Shown here in pieces: positions 7,435 to 16,420 of a DNA stretch of 64,000 nt. A program made the translations under genes and the position numbers. Source of the DNA: Streptococcus minor DSM 17118 (GTDB lineage: Bacteria; Bacillota; Bacilli; Lactobacillales; Streptococcaceae); the NCBI RefSeq assembly GCF_000377005.1, contig NZ_AQYB01000033.1, positions 1 through 64,000 on the forward strand, read 5' to 3'. How positions within the stretch are numbered: the first letter of the stretch is position 1; every line of letters begins with the position of its first letter. The notes under the pieces were generated by a model. That model saw only the letters and a list, made by a program, of their open reading frames with translations. It searched no databases and was not told the DNA's origin.

Positions 7435-8049
7435 CTAGCCTAACACAGTCCATAGCATGTCAAAACTGTCGTTTTCAATCAGGATATATATCCCCAATCC
7501 TAAATAAACAACGGCAATAAACCATCTGCTATATTTTTCCAAAGTTTCTCCAACAGAAGGGACTTGTGCCAATTTTTGGGCAGAAAAAACCAAGAGATAA
7601 ATCATGACTAGAAAGGTAAGTAAAGCCACTATCAAATTTGCTAAATTTAAGGTAGTAAAATATGGGACAAAGACACCAATATTGTCAGCACCACAACTTG
7701 CAAAAGTAATCATAGCGACTAGAAAAATCAGGTTTTTATTATCTTTGCTCAAACCTTCTTTGGCAATAGCTTCTCCATCAGAATCTCCTAAAAGCAAAAC
7801 TTTGAGGCCTAGGAAAATTGGAATCAAACCGAGCAAACCTAAAATCTCTTTACTAGGAATATAATCTAAGACAAATGCAAAAAGCAAACTTAGCAATATT
7901 AGACTAACAGAGCCTAGAAATTGTCCTAAATAGATGTTAATGATGTCTTTTCTGCTTTTTCTTTTGGCAAAAAATAACATTAGGATAATAAGTAAGTCTA
8001 CGGCTGTCCCAGAATACAGGATTATTGAAGTAACAACATTTTGAATCAT
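7435..8049 (-). CDS. cadD: CadD-family cadmium resistance transporter
   Basis: An integral membrane protein of 204 residues that confers cadmium tolerance, presumably by efflux. Five to six hydrophobic helices are visible (about residues 4-25, 38-62, 66-88, 103-124, 130-152, 168-192), with the ASCGADNIGVFVPYF segment typical of the family. The start is ATG 8049, with GAGG six bases upstream; ATG 8061 has no binding site. It is the first gene of a two-gene operon with cadX. The operator overlaps its leader. Confidence 0.85.
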   Translation of the reverse strand: MIQNVVTSIILYSGTAVDLLIILMLFFAKRKSRKDIINIYLGQFLGSVSLILLSLLFAFVLDYIPSKEILGLLGLIPIFLGLKVLLLGDSDGEAIAKEGLSKDNKNLIFLVAMITFASCGADNIGVFVPYFTTLNLANLIVALLTFLVMIYLLVFSAQKLAQVPSVGETLEKYSRWFIAVVYLGLGIYILIENDSFDMLWTVLG

Positions 8050-8058
8050 AAAATACCT

Positions 8059-8110
8059 CATTCAAATATATTTTTGAATGTATTTTAACATTAAACTTTG
8101 TAGATGTCAA
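8059..8110 (-). promoter_or_regulatory. cadDX promoter and CadX operator
   Basis: On the minus strand TTGACA (8110-8105) and TAAAAT (8087-8082) are 17 bases apart, a near-consensus promoter. Just downstream lies a perfect inverted repeat, CATTCAAA (8059-8066) and TTTGAATG (8073-8080) with a 6-base spacer, which matches the CadC-type operator pattern and overlaps the ribosome binding region. Confidence 0.8.
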
Positions 8111-8158
8111 CTTCAGCTCCACCAAAATATAGATAAGAAGTTAGTGTACCAAATATTA

Positions 8159-8192
8159 AAAAGCCCTGCCATCGAAATGATAGCAGGGCTTA
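8159..8192 (-). terminator. terminator-like hairpin
   Basis: AAGCCCTGC and GCAGGGCTT pair across 12-13 bases; the A run on the left is a T tail on the minus strand. No intact gene lies directly upstream on that strand, so it may be left from a lost gene. Confidence 0.5.
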
Positions 8193-8501
8193 ACTTCAAT
8201 ATCCAAATGATATATTCATCTAAAAAAGGTAGAGTAAAAGGTAGAGTTCTTATTGATTTATATTGCAATGTAATGAACTTTAAAAATTCAAAAATCGCTT
8301 AAAATCAATATTTTGACGTCTATTGACGTGTACTGAAACCCTTACTTAACCTCATAAAAACACAAAAATAGCCAAAACTCCAAATCCTTGCAGGGCAAAA
8401 AGACCTACAAAGACCATGAGCTTTGACTTTCATCGTGTTGTTAAGGGTATTTTATCAAATAGTCGTCTGATATGTCAACCAAATATACTGCAAAACTACT
8501 C
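8193..8501. other. intergenic stretch without genes, short direct repeats
   Basis: No credible coding frame. GGTAGAGT occurs twice (around 8230 and 8242) and a TATTGACGT-like unit is repeated near 8310-8330. Such short repeats can accompany integrase binding sites, but no integrase gene or second att copy is visible, so the stretch is best regarded as possible mobile-element scar sequence. Confidence 0.3.
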
Positions 8502-9590
8502 TTAAGCATTGGTATTAAGTGTTTTTGCTTCCTTTGATAGCTGGTCTGCAATTTTAGCTTCTAAATCCAGTAAAAATTGCTTCCGTTCTACGCCTCCACC
8601 ATAGCCACCTAAGTCTCCGTTACTAGCAATGACTCGATGACAAGGAATTAAAATCGAAATCTGATTTGCACCATTAGCATTACCAACCGCTCTAACTTTA
8701 TGCGGATCTCCTAATAAGATAGCTAAATCTTTGTATGTTTTAGTCTGACCTGATGGTATTTGTTGTAGCAAGTTCCAAACCGAACGTTGGAAGGGCGTTC
8801 CTCCAAGGTATAAAGGAGTTTTGAAATCAGCAGATTTCCCAGCAAAATAAGCATCTAGTTCTGCTCTAAGCTGCTCAAATACTGGACTGGTGCCGTAAAT
8901 CAACCGAGCATTTAATGTGATTCGCAGTCGTTCAATTTCTCTTTCAAGCCCCCTTCGGTTATCAAATTCTAGGAGATAGAGAAAATTATCATCAGCCAGT
9001 GCAAACAAACGACCAAGTGGCGTTTCAATAAAGGTTGCCGAAATCAGCTTAATATTAGCTTGCTTTCTCGGATTTCCCATAATTTTAGTAAAGGCATCAT
9101 GAAATCCGCTAGCCGATTCATAACCTAAATCCACTTGCTGGTCAATTTTACGTTTTCCGTCACGAATTTCCTTGAAAGCTATCCCCATCCGCCTAGCACG
9201 TGCATATTGCACAAAGGTCATATCATAGTAAGCTTTAAATTGACGACGAGCTGTTGCAGAATGAATGCCCAAAGCCCGAAAATCCGCTTCCTTCCAGCGT
9301 TTTTCTGGATGGTTCTCGACAGCCTTAACCAATATCGCAACCTCTTCAGGCATTTGCTTCGGATAAGATAAGGGCAGACAAATTTTACAAGGACGGTACC
9401 CAGCAAGCAGAGCTTCTTCAGCTTTTTTATAGAAAACACAATTTTCAAACTTAGGTTTTCTAGCTCGGCAAGTGGCATGACAAAAAACACCTGTTGTCGT
9501 AATTGCTACAAAGAAAATACCATCAAATTGTGAATCTCTTTCCACCAAGGCTTGGTAATAGCGTTTCTTCAAATCCAGATTATCAATCAT
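8502..9590 (-). CDS. ada: Ada-type methyltransferase and transcriptional activator
   Basis: A 362-residue DNA alkylation repair protein. The N-terminal Ada zinc domain has Cys37, Cys41, Cys68 and Cys71; the first of these accepts methyl groups from phosphotriesters in the E. coli protein. An AraC-type helix-turn-helix follows (about residues 80-175). The C-terminal O6-methylguanine transferase domain carries the active site PCHRVI with Cys at about 317. ATG 9590 is chosen because AGGAG lies 8 bases upstream. It stands alone between a cadmium operon and mobile scars. It probably activates itself and other repair genes when methylated. Confidence 0.88.
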   Translation of the reverse strand: MIDNLDLKKRYYQALVERDSQFDGIFFVAITTTGVFCHATCRARKPKFENCVFYKKAEEALLAGYRPCKICLPLSYPKQMPEEVAILVKAVENHPEKRWKEADFRALGIHSATARRQFKAYYDMTFVQYARARRMGIAFKEIRDGKRKIDQQVDLGYESASGFHDAFTKIMGNPRKQANIKLISATFIETPLGRLFALADDNFLYLLEFDNRRGLEREIERLRITLNARLIYGTSPVFEQLRAELDAYFAGKSADFKTPLYLGGTPFQRSVWNLLQQIPSGQTKTYKDLAILLGDPHKVRAVGNANGANQISILIPCHRVIASNGDLGGYGGGVERKQFLLDLEAKIADQLSKEAKTLNTNA

Positions 9591-9669
9591 TCTCAACACT
9601 CTCCTCATTTGTCAACCCATTATAAATCAAGGAAAGCGGATTTGCAATCGAAAAATGAACAAGTATTTT

Positions 9670-9840
<171 letters not shown>

Positions 9841-9911
9841 CTAGCTCTTTTTAGTATCTCTACTCAAATAAAAATAAACTTTAGATAAGATGATGAAGTC
9901 AATGATAATAC

Positions 9912-9926
9912 TGTCCAATTTGGACA
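9912..9926. promoter_or_regulatory. palindromic operator-like site
   Basis: TGTCCAA-T-TTGGACA is a perfect 7+1+7 inverted repeat about 50 bases upstream of a truncated HTH frame, as expected for the binding site of a self-regulating XRE repressor. Confidence 0.45.
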
Positions 9927-9978
9927 ATATGGAAGAAATGAGCCAAAAACCACCTATACTAGATATAGGAGACTACTA

Positions 9979-10062
9979 AATGTATCAGTGGTTGAAAGAC
10001 TTAAGAAAGGATAATAACCTAACTCAAAAAGATATTGCAGTTAAAGAAAATGGGAATCTTTA
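9979..10062 (+). pseudogene. truncated XRE-type regulator gene (27 codons)
   Basis: After TAGGAGAC an ATG opens MYQWLKDLRKDNNLTQKDIA, the start of a typical XRE helix-turn-helix, but it stops after 27 codons, in the middle of the domain. A hairpin, GGAATCTT with AAGATTCC (10053-10076), follows directly. It is probably the stub of a mobile-element or toxin-antitoxin regulator. Confidence 0.5.
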
Positions 10063-10085
10063 AAAATGAAGATTCCTATTGTTTC
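10053..10085 (+). terminator. terminator-like hairpin
   Basis: GGAATCTT (10053-10060) pairs with AAGATTCC (10069-10076), followed by a T-rich tail. It closes the truncated HTH frame and faces the convergent gene at 10090. Confidence 0.5.
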
Positions 10086-10089
10086 CTTT

Positions 10090-10383
10090 TTATTTTATAT
10101 AATAGACCGTTTTTAAGTAGGTGAATTTCTTTATAAGTTTGTTGTTATCAATGGTTTCAACATTGAATAAGAAGTAGTGGTCCCGATTATCTCTCGCATT
10201 TTCCTTATTCAATTTGAAGTATGGCTGTTGTGATTTAGCCATGCTTCTCATGATATCATCCGTTAGGAAAGTCAAAGGTGTGTTTAAAGCTGAGTATCGG
10301 TAGAAGTCAACTTCAAATCTCTGATAGCTCTCGCTAAAGTAGTCCATTTGTAATTCATTTCTACGAAATTCAAGCTGATTCAT
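10090..10383 (-). CDS. hypothetical protein downstream of yolD-like gene
   Basis: A 97-residue soluble protein of unknown function. It is rich in aromatic and charged residues and has no motif I recognise. GAGGAGGTG precedes the ATG at ideal spacing, and its start overlaps the end of the YolD-like gene by 14 bases, so the two are probably translated together. In streptococcal integrative elements a UmuC-like polymerase is often followed by such small genes, which suggests an element-borne DNA damage cassette, here cut at its 5' end. Confidence 0.6.
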   Translation of the reverse strand: MNQLEFRRNELQMDYFSESYQRFEVDFYRYSALNTPLTFLTDDIMRSMAKSQQPYFKLNKENARDNRDHYFLFNVETIDNNKLIKKFTYLKTVYYIK

Positions 10384-10738
10384 GGTGCACCTCCTCTATA
10401 GGCTCAATACTAAGGATATCAGTCAAACGGATGTTGATATGCCCTTCTGCAGTACGAATAATGATATGCTCTCGTGTTATTGATGGTATTTTGCCTGTGA
10501 AATATCCTATCCTCTTGTCTTCTCTAACTTGTAGGCGAGTGACTAATTGGTTCGCATAGACTTGACTGAGTAAAAGCAATTTTTGTTCGAGTGTTAGGTC
10601 ACTAAAGAAAGTAATCTTGTGTATATCTTCAGATAGGGCACTTGTATGCTCAGATAGGAAAAAGCCCATCCATTTTTGTATCTTAATATCTTGGTACTCT
10701 CTTGCTGACTGAAAAGGCAAGTATGACCGGTCAGTCAT
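10370..10738 (-). CDS. YolD-like family protein
   Basis: A 122-residue protein whose N-terminal part (KIQKWMGFFLSEHTSALSED, about residues 20-39) resembles YolD-like proteins, which are usually encoded beside Y-family DNA polymerases and may regulate them. Its ATG overlaps the stop of the umuC remnant (ATGA), so it was once translationally coupled to that gene. With the polymerase now reduced to its tail, expression of this gene depends on whatever promoter remains upstream; none is obvious. The family call is by resemblance of a short motif and position. Confidence 0.6.
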   Translation of the reverse strand: MTDRSYLPFQSAREYQDIKIQKWMGFFLSEHTSALSEDIHKITFFSDLTLEQKLLLLSQVYANQLVTRLQVREDKRIGYFTGKIPSITREHIIIRTAEGHINIRLTDILSIEPIEEVHHESA

Positions 10739-10868
10739 TGTAATCCTTCCAATCCACCAACGGAATGACTGCCGATAAGTTTACTACGTTCAATATTTCT
10801 GGAACCTTCGGTTAGAACTAGTATGGATCTATCAACTATTAAAGCAGAAGACTTAAACTTTGCAAAAT
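10735..10868 (-). pseudogene. 3' remnant of a umuC-like Y-family polymerase gene
   Basis: The minus-strand frame reads YFAKFKSSALIVDRSI, LVLTEGSRNIERSKLIGSHS and VGGLEGLQ before a TGA at 10737-10735. The EGSRNIERSKLIGSHS-GGLEGLQ ending is characteristic of the UV-damage repair polymerases carried by streptococcal conjugative elements such as Tn5252. Only about 44 codons survive; the catalytic domain is gone. The break lies near 10870, close to a terminator and to the core lacR gene, so it may mark the edge of the accessory region. Confidence 0.7.
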
Positions 10869-10875
10869 AGAATAC

Positions 10876-10900
10876 TAAAAGTCTTGTTTTCAAGGCTTTT
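10876..10900 (+). terminator. terminator hairpin
   Basis: AAAAGTCTTG and CAAGGCTTTTT pair around TTTT. The same terminator type ends the RNA-like repeat at 6431 and follows lacG at 19721. Confidence 0.6.
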
Positions 10901-10997
10901 TCGTGTATAGTGGGAAATCATTCCAGTCAAGAATGAGGATGACATCGAGCTTTAAGAGTGTAATCGGCGGTGCTGTTTGAAAAACGAACAAAAAATG

Positions 10998-11026
10998 TTG
11001 AAAAATGTTTAAAAAAGAGATATAAT
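10998..11026 (+). promoter_or_regulatory. lacR promoter
   Basis: TTGAAA (10998-11003) and TATAAT (11021-11026) are 17 bases apart; the surrounding TGTTT-like A/T blocks are plausible LacR sites. Confidence 0.65.
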
Positions 11027-11044
11027 GAGGGGAGGAGGGACAAA

Positions 11045-11800
11045 ATGAATAAATTCCAACGACTAGAAGAAATAACGAAATTGGTGAATAAAAAGGGAAC
11101 GGTCCGCATTTCGGAAATTATGGAATCTTTTGGTGTAACAGATATGACAGTTCGTAGAGATTTACTTGAACTAGAGGAGCAAGGTTTGTTGAAAAAGATT
11201 CATGGTGGTGCAAGAAGTAATTCAGCCTTTCAGTATCGAGAGATTTCGCATAAAGAAAAACACACCCTTAATATAGAAGAAAAACGCTATATTGCTCAAT
11301 TAGCTGCCAACATCATAGAAGAGGGAGATACGATTTTTCTGGGTCCTGGAACAACAGTTGAGAGCCTTGCAGAAGAAATCAACCACCAGCGTTTAAGCGT
11401 CGTTACAAATTGTTTGCCTGTTTTTAATATCTTGCTCAAGAAAAAATCAGAAACCTTTAAGGTCTTTCTCTTGGGAGGGGAAATGCGTCAGGTGACTGAA
11501 TCATTTGTGGGAGAATTGGCTAATACCAGCTTAGAAAAAATGCATTTTAGCAAGATGTTTTTCAGTGCAAATGGCATCCGCGAAAATGATGTGATGACTT
11601 CGACAGTTGAAGAAGCCTATACACAGCGTTTGGCGATTAGTCGGTCAGTGGAACAATACTTACTTCTGGATAGTTCAAAGATCGGAAAGGAAGATTTCTC
11701 AGTTTTTTGCCAGCTATCGCAATTGACAGCCGTTATCACCGATAGAAAAGATGAGGACAAAGTTGCTCAGATTTCAAAATGGACAGAAATAATAAATTAA
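11045..11800 (+). CDS. lacR: lactose phosphotransferase system repressor, DeoR family
   Basis: Repressor of the lac genes, relieved by tagatose-6-phosphate. About 251 residues: an N-terminal DeoR helix-turn-helix (residues 6-58, [21 protein letters not shown]) and a C-terminal sugar-phosphate-binding domain with the DeoR signature VVTNCLPV and LLGGEMR. ATG 11045 is used because GGAGGAGGG precedes it; an upstream in-frame ATG at 10970 lacks one. The gene lies just before lacABCD and has its own promoter and terminator, the common streptococcal arrangement. Confidence 0.9.
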   Translation: MNKFQRLEEITKLVNKKGTVRISEIMESFGVTDMTVRRDLLELEEQGLLKKIHGGARSNSAFQYREISHKEKHTLNIEEKRYIAQLAANIIEEGDTIFLGPGTTVESLAEEINHQRLSVVTNCLPVFNILLKKKSETFKVFLLGGEMRQVTESFVGELANTSLEKMHFSKMFFSANGIRENDVMTSTVEEAYTQRLAISRSVEQYLLLDSSKIGKEDFSVFCQLSQLTAVITDRKDEDKVAQISKWTEIIN

Positions 11801-11948
11801 TGAATAGTCGACACAGAAAGAAGTGTTCTTGAATTTTATCGTATTTGTATCATGATGCTTAGTATCTGCCAGAAGAGTTTGAGCGAGACTATAGCAGCCT
11901 GCTAGATAGCCTATTATCTTCTCAAAAGAATATCTTATTTCATTGAAC

Positions 11949-11975
11949 AACGCTCAGATTGAGCGTTATTTTGTT
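11949..11975 (+). terminator. lacR terminator
   Basis: AACGCTCA and TGAGCGTT pair around GAT, followed by ATTTTGTTT. It lies between lacR and the lacA promoter. Confidence 0.7.
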
Positions 11976-12043
11976 TAAAAAAACAAAAAATAAACAAAAA
12001 ATAAACAAAAACAGTTGACAAAAAGGATTTTAGTGTTTATAAT
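11969..12043 (+). promoter_or_regulatory. lacABCD promoter with LacR-like operator repeats
   Basis: TTGACA (12015-12020) and TATAAT (12038-12043) with 17-base spacing. Upstream, from about 11972 to 12010, the unit AAACAAAAAATA is repeated; such repeats match the TGTTT-rich sites that LacR binds in other streptococci. Confidence 0.75.
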
Positions 12044-12086
12044 GAGCTTATAAAACAAAAAAAACATTTTTAAACAGGAGAACAAA

Positions 12087-12512
12087 ATGACAGTTATCAT
12101 TGGTGCTGATAAAGCAGGCTTGGAATTAAAAGAAATTGTTGCATCCTACCTAGTAGAGCTTGGACATGATGTGTTGGATGTTTCTACTGAGGGGTATGAT
12201 TTTGTAGATACAACTTTAGCAGTTGCCAAAGAGGTAACAGCAAATGATGTAAATCTAGGGATAGTCATCGATGCATACGGAGTTGGCCCATTTATGACAG
12301 CCACTAAAATCAAGGGTATGATTGCTGCCGAGGTTTCAGATGAGCGTTCTGCATACATGACCCGTGGGCACAATAACTCTCGTATGATTACCATGGGGGC
12401 AGAGATTGTTGGTCCTGGAGTTGCCAAAAACATTGCTAAGGGGTTTGTTGAAGGCGAGTACGATGGCGGTCGTCACCAAATCCGTGTGGATATGTTGAAC
12501 AAAATGTGTTAA
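12087..12512 (+). CDS. lacA: galactose-6-phosphate isomerase subunit LacA
   Basis: With LacB it converts galactose-6-phosphate to tagatose-6-phosphate, the first step of the tagatose pathway. 141 residues, the RpiB/LacAB fold: an N-terminal [13 protein letters not shown] (residues 5-17) and a C-terminal [15 protein letters not shown] (about 93-107), which contribute to the substrate site in the family. It is the first gene of lacABCD behind the main lac promoter. AGGAGA precedes the ATG. Neighbours lacB, lacC and lacD follow on the same strand with short gaps. Confidence 0.95.
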   Translation: MTVIIGADKAGLELKEIVASYLVELGHDVLDVSTEGYDFVDTTLAVAKEVTANDVNLGIVIDAYGVGPFMTATKIKGMIAAEVSDERSAYMTRGHNNSRMITMGAEIVGPGVAKNIAKGFVEGEYDGGRHQIRVDMLNKMC

Positions 12513-12548
12513 TTAGAAGCAGGCATAAAAAGATTCAAGGAGAAAAAG

Positions 12549-13064
12549 ATGAAAATTGCTATTGGTTGTGACCATATTGTAACAAATGAAAAAATTGCAG
12601 TTGTTGACTATTTGAAAACGCAAGGTTATGAAGTTCTTGACTATGGAACATATGATAACGTTCGGACACACTATCCCATCTTTGGTAAAAAAGTGGGTGA
12701 GGCTGTTGCCAGCGGTGAAGCAGATTTGGGGATTTGTATCTGTGGTACTGGTGTCGGGATAAACAATGCTGTCAACAAAGTCCCTGGGATTCGCTCTGCT
12801 CTTGTGCGAGATATGACTTCAGCCATCTATGCAAAAGAAGAGTTAAATGCGAATGTTATTGGCTTTGGTGGTAAGATTACTGGCGGATTGTTGATGACTG
12901 ATATTATTGAAGCATTTATCCATGCCGAGTACAAACCAACTGAAGAGAATAAAGTATTGATTGACAAAATTTCCAAAGTGGAAAGTTTGAATCAAGGTCA
13001 GGCAGATCCACATTTCTTCGATGAATTTTTAGAAAAGTGGGATCGCGGCGAATACCACGATTAA
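12549..13064 (+). CDS. lacB: galactose-6-phosphate isomerase subunit LacB
   Basis: Second subunit of the isomerase; 171 residues, full length. The RpiB-type N-terminus [10 protein letters not shown] and the catalytic loop [20 protein letters not shown] (about residues 62-82; the Cys is the presumed base) are intact. LacA lacks this Cys-containing loop, which agrees with the known division of labour between the two subunits. It lies 36 bases after lacA, with AAGGAG before the ATG. Confidence 0.95.
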   Translation: MKIAIGCDHIVTNEKIAVVDYLKTQGYEVLDYGTYDNVRTHYPIFGKKVGEAVASGEADLGICICGTGVGINNAVNKVPGIRSALVRDMTSAIYAKEELNANVIGFGGKITGGLLMTDIIEAFIHAEYKPTEENKVLIDKISKVESLNQGQADPHFFDEFLEKWDRGEYHD

Positions 13065-13074
13065 GAGGTGCAAG

Positions 13075-14007
13075 ATGATTTTGACTGTCACAATGAATCC
13101 GTCGGTCGATATTGCCTATCAACTGGATGTCTTCCATCTAGATACTGTAAACCGGGTTGTTGAAACACATAAAACACCAGGTGGAAAAGGTTTGAATGTC
13201 ACCCGTGTTCTTTCCCAAGTGGGGGATCAGGTGATGGCTACTGGACTTTTAGGTGGAAAGTTGGGAGAGTTTATTCAGCAAGAGTTGGATAAGGCTTCTA
13301 TCCAGCATGATTTTTCCCCCATTTCGGGAGAAACGAGAAACTGCATAGCTGTTTTGCATGAAGGTCAACAAACAGAAATCTTGGAATCAGGGCCCACCAT
13401 TTCTGACGAGGAAGGAAAAGCTTTCTTAGAACACTTTGAAAACTTGGTCAAACAAGTGAGCATTATCGCAGTGTCAGGAAGCTTGCCAAAAGGCTTGCCA
13501 GTAGACTTTTATGCGAAGATGATTGAAGTATGTGCAAAATACCAAAAACCTGTGGTGTTGGATTGTTCAGGAGCTGCTCTCATGGAGGTATTGAAGAGCC
13601 AAACTAAACCGACTGTGATTAAGCCCAATACAGAAGAGTTGTCACAACTTCTAGATATGGAAGTAACCGCTAATAGTGAAGCCTTAAAAACAGCCTTGAG
13701 TCAAGAGTTGTTTGATGGTATTGAGTGGGTGATTGTCTCCCTTGGTTCAAAAGGTGCTTTTGCAAAACATAAGGATACATACTACAAGGTCAGCATTCCA
13801 AAGATTGAAGTTGTGAATCCAGTTGGTTCTGGAGATTCCACCGTCGCCGGTATTACATCTGCATTATTCCATGCTGAATCGGATGAAAATCTATTGAAGA
13901 AAGCAAACTGTTTGGGGATGTTGAATGCCCAAGAAAAACAGACAGGTCTTGTCAACATGGCGAACTATTCTTCATTAGTTGAACAAATAAAAGTAGAAGA
14001 GGTATAA
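13075..14007 (+). CDS. lacC: tagatose-6-phosphate kinase
   Basis: Phosphorylates tagatose-6-phosphate to tagatose-1,6-bisphosphate using ATP. 310 residues of the PfkB/ribokinase family: the N-terminal substrate region [13 protein letters not shown] (about residues 36-48) and the C-terminal anion-hole and catalytic motif [13 protein letters not shown] (about 246-258, catalytic Asp in GSGDS). It starts ten bases after lacB with AAGAGG as the ribosome binding site. The product feeds directly into LacD. Confidence 0.95.
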   Translation: MILTVTMNPSVDIAYQLDVFHLDTVNRVVETHKTPGGKGLNVTRVLSQVGDQVMATGLLGGKLGEFIQQELDKASIQHDFSPISGETRNCIAVLHEGQQTEILESGPTISDEEGKAFLEHFENLVKQVSIIAVSGSLPKGLPVDFYAKMIEVCAKYQKPVVLDCSGAALMEVLKSQTKPTVIKPNTEELSQLLDMEVTANSEALKTALSQELFDGIEWVIVSLGSKGAFAKHKDTYYKVSIPKIEVVNPVGSGDSTVAGITSALFHAESDENLLKKANCLGMLNAQEKQTGLVNMANYSSLVEQIKVEEV

Positions 14008-14013
14008 ACAAAC

Positions 14014-14994
14014 ATGGTATTAACAGAACAAAAGCGTCTTTATATGGAAAAATTGAGTGATGAAAATGGCATTATTTCAGCTCTAGCATTTGACCAACGT
14101 GGAGCCTTAAAACGCTTGATGGCTCAACACCAAACAGATGAACCAACAGTTGCTCAAATGGAAGAGTTAAAAGTATTGGTCTCTGAGGAGTTGACACCAT
14201 TTGCTTCTTCTATGCTGTTGGATCCAGAATATGGTTTGCCAGCCACCAAAGTCCTTCATAAAGATGCTGGCTTACTACTAGCTTATGAAAAAACAGGTTA
14301 TGATACCACTAGCACAAAACGTTTACCAGATTGCTTAGACGACTGGTCTGTGAAACGCCTGAAAGAAGAAGGGGCGGATGCCATTAAGTTCCTCCTTTAT
14401 TATGATGTTGATAGCGATGAAGCTACAAATCGTCAAAAGCAAGCCTATATTGAACGCATTGGGTCAGAATGTACAGCTGAAGATATTCCATTTTATCTTG
14501 AAATTTTAGCCTATGATGAAACGATTGCAGATGCTTCGAGTGCAGAATATGCTAAAGTTAAGCCAAATAAGGTTATCGAGGCTATGAAAGTATTTTCAGA
14601 CGAGCGTTTTGGCATTGATGTCTTGAAAGTCGAAGTGCCAGTGAATATGAACTTTGTAGAAGGCTACGGACAAGATGAAATCGTGTATACCAAGAAAGAG
14701 GCTGCTTCGTATTTCAAACAGCAGGATGAGGCCACTCATCTTCCATATATCTACCTCAGTGCAGGGGTGTCTGCTAAATTGTTCCAAGAGACATTAGTTT
14801 TTGCCAAAGAATCTGGCGCAAATTTCAACGGTGTACTTTGTGGGCGTGCGACTTGGGCAGGTAGTGTTAAGGACTATATTGAACAAGGTGAAGAGGCTGC
14901 TCGTCACTGGTTGCGTACAACTGGTTTTCAAAATATCGATGAGTTAAACAAGGTGCTAAAAGAGACTGCAACACCTTGGACAGAGCGTATTTAA
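14014..14994 (+). CDS. lacD: tagatose-1,6-bisphosphate aldolase
   Basis: Class I aldolase splitting tagatose-1,6-bisphosphate into dihydroxyacetone phosphate and glyceraldehyde-3-phosphate. 326 residues, usual for LacD. Family landmarks are [14 protein letters not shown] near the N-terminus, [10 protein letters not shown] (about 120-129) and [10 protein letters not shown] (about 203-212, with the Schiff-base Lys). It follows lacC by six bases and ends the first lac transcription unit; a second promoter with LacR-like sites follows. Confidence 0.95.
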   Translation: MVLTEQKRLYMEKLSDENGIISALAFDQRGALKRLMAQHQTDEPTVAQMEELKVLVSEELTPFASSMLLDPEYGLPATKVLHKDAGLLLAYEKTGYDTTSTKRLPDCLDDWSVKRLKEEGADAIKFLLYYDVDSDEATNRQKQAYIERIGSECTAEDIPFYLEILAYDETIADASSAEYAKVKPNKVIEAMKVFSDERFGIDVLKVEVPVNMNFVEGYGQDEIVYTKKEAASYFKQQDEATHLPYIYLSAGVSAKLFQETLVFAKESGANFNGVLCGRATWAGSVKDYIEQGEEAARHWLRTTGFQNIDELNKVLKETATPWTERI

Positions 14995-15055
14995 ACAAAA
15001 TAAAAACATAAAGTAAACAATTTCTAAAAAATGTTATTTTTTTAAACAGAAAGGG

Positions 15056-15084
15056 TTTACAAATTGAAATTCCTATGCTACAAT
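15056..15084 (+). promoter_or_regulatory. lacTFEG promoter
   Basis: TTTACA (15056-15061) and TACAAT (15079-15084) with 17-base spacing. A/T-rich LacR-like sequence (TAAACA units) lies directly upstream at 15005-15050. Confidence 0.75.
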
Positions 15085-15102
15085 AAGTGTATCAATTAAA
15101 TA

Positions 15103-15194
15103 TGGGTAGATCGTAACTATTGCGAATAGGCGAGACTACAAATGAATGGTGGATAAGAAAAGGCTATCCTAAGTTTGTTTGTGGTCTCTTTTTC
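15103..15194 (+). promoter_or_regulatory. LacT antiterminator site (RAT) and overlapping terminator
   Basis: The leader has a RAT-like hairpin region (about 15103-15138) that overlaps the 5' arm of a terminator: GAGACTACAAA (15132-15142) pairs with TTTGTGGTCTC (15178-15188), with GGATA/TATCC inside and a T tract behind. LacT binding to the RAT would block the terminator, as known for BglG-type regulators. Confidence 0.8.
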
Positions 15195-15227
15195 TATCCA
15201 ATGACAAACAAGAGGAGGAGGTAATGA

Positions 15228-16061
15228 ATGTACCGTGTTTTACAAGCGCTCAATAATAATGTCGCTTTAGTAAAAGATGAGCATGGTCAACAGTTTGTTG
15301 TCATGGGACTAGGAGTTACGTTTCAAAAGAAAAAAGGAGACCTTATTGTTGCTGATAAGATCGAAAAAGTCTTCTCTTTGAAGAGCACGGAGTCACAGGA
15401 AAACTTCATGACCTTGCTGAAGGATGTACCGCTTGACTTTATTACAGTTACTTATGACGTGATTGAAACCTTATCCCGTAAGTATGAATATCCTGTTCAA
15501 GAATATCTCTATGTCACTCTAACAGACCACATTCATTGTGCTTATAAGGCAGTACTCGAGGATAATTACCAAGTGAGTAAGTTACCAAATATTTCACAAG
15601 AATACAGCATAGAGTACGTGATAGCCAAGGAAGCTTTAGCCATATTTCGTCAGAAACTCCTAAATGATTTGCCAGATGATGAAATAGGAAGAATCGCCTT
15701 GCATTTTATCAATGCCAAGGGGGTCACTGCTATTGAAACATCACCCAAAGCAGATTTGACACGCTCGGTCTTATCAAAAGTTCAAGAGGAGCTAGAGCGA
15801 TTGGGTATTAGGCGAACAAAAGATAATAGCAATTTCTACGATCGCTTAATGATTCATTTGACTTATTTTTTACAATATCTGGATAGAAGTCCAAATGACA
15901 ATGGCCCTCTTTTGGATATGAAGAAACATATCCAGACAGCCTATCCAGAAGCTTACGATGTAGGAGATAAAATCTATCAAATCATCGCCACAGAGACTGG
16001 TCGTGCTATCCATGAAAGTGAGAAATTCTATATTGTACTTCATGTGCAACGATTGCTTTAA
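15228..16061 (+). CDS. lacT: BglG-family transcription antiterminator LacT
   Basis: RNA-binding antiterminator for its own operon. 277 residues: an N-terminal co-antiterminator domain (1-55, starting MYRVLQALNNNVALV with the typical NNN), then PRD1 (about 65-170, conserved His in TLTDHIHCAY) and PRD2 (about 171-277, conserved His in MIHLTYFLQYL). PTS-dependent phosphorylation of the PRD histidines sets its activity in the family. AGGAGGAGG precedes the ATG. Transcribed with lacF, lacE and lacG. Confidence 0.92.
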   Translation: MYRVLQALNNNVALVKDEHGQQFVVMGLGVTFQKKKGDLIVADKIEKVFSLKSTESQENFMTLLKDVPLDFITVTYDVIETLSRKYEYPVQEYLYVTLTDHIHCAYKAVLEDNYQVSKLPNISQEYSIEYVIAKEALAIFRQKLLNDLPDDEIGRIALHFINAKGVTAIETSPKADLTRSVLSKVQEELERLGIRRTKDNSNFYDRLMIHLTYFLQYLDRSPNDNGPLLDMKKHIQTAYPEAYDVGDKIYQIIATETGRAIHESEKFYIVLHVQRLL

Positions 16062-16099
16062 CTATCCAAATAATCAATAAATAATAAAGGAGAACATAA

Positions 16100-16420
16100 A
16101 TGAATAGAGAAGAAATTACCCTCTTAGGATTTGAAATTGTATCTTATGCGGGTGAAGCACGCTCAAAATTACTAGATGCTTTAAAAGCAGCACAAAATGG
16201 CGAATTTGAAAAAGCTGAAGCATTGGTCGAATCAGCCAATTCAAGTATCGTAGAAGCCCATCATGCTCAAACAAGTCTTCTTCAAAAAGAAGCGGCTGGT
16301 GAAGACTTGGCATTTAGTGTGACTTTGATGCATGGACAAGACCACTTAATGACAACCCTTCTGTTGAAGGATATGATGAAACATATGATTGAACTATATA
16401 AGAGAGGTACAAACGAATGA
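16100..16420 (+). CDS. lacF: lactose PTS component EIIA
   Basis: Cytoplasmic phosphocarrier that passes phosphate from HPr to the EIIB domain of LacE. 106 residues, all-helical PTS EIIA-Lac family. The conserved [11 protein letters not shown] segment (about residues 75-85) carries the phosphorylated His, and [13 protein letters not shown] near the N-terminus is typical. Its stop overlaps the lacE start (ATGA). Confidence 0.95.
   Translation: MNREEITLLGFEIVSYAGEARSKLLDALKAAQNGEFEKAEALVESANSSIVEAHHAQTSLLQKEAAGEDLAFSVTLMHGQDHLMTTLLLKDMMKHMIELYKRGTNE

Noticed and set aside
8193..8501. Attachment site of an integrative element
   Set aside because: Only short repeats are visible, without an integrase gene or a second matching end in the window.
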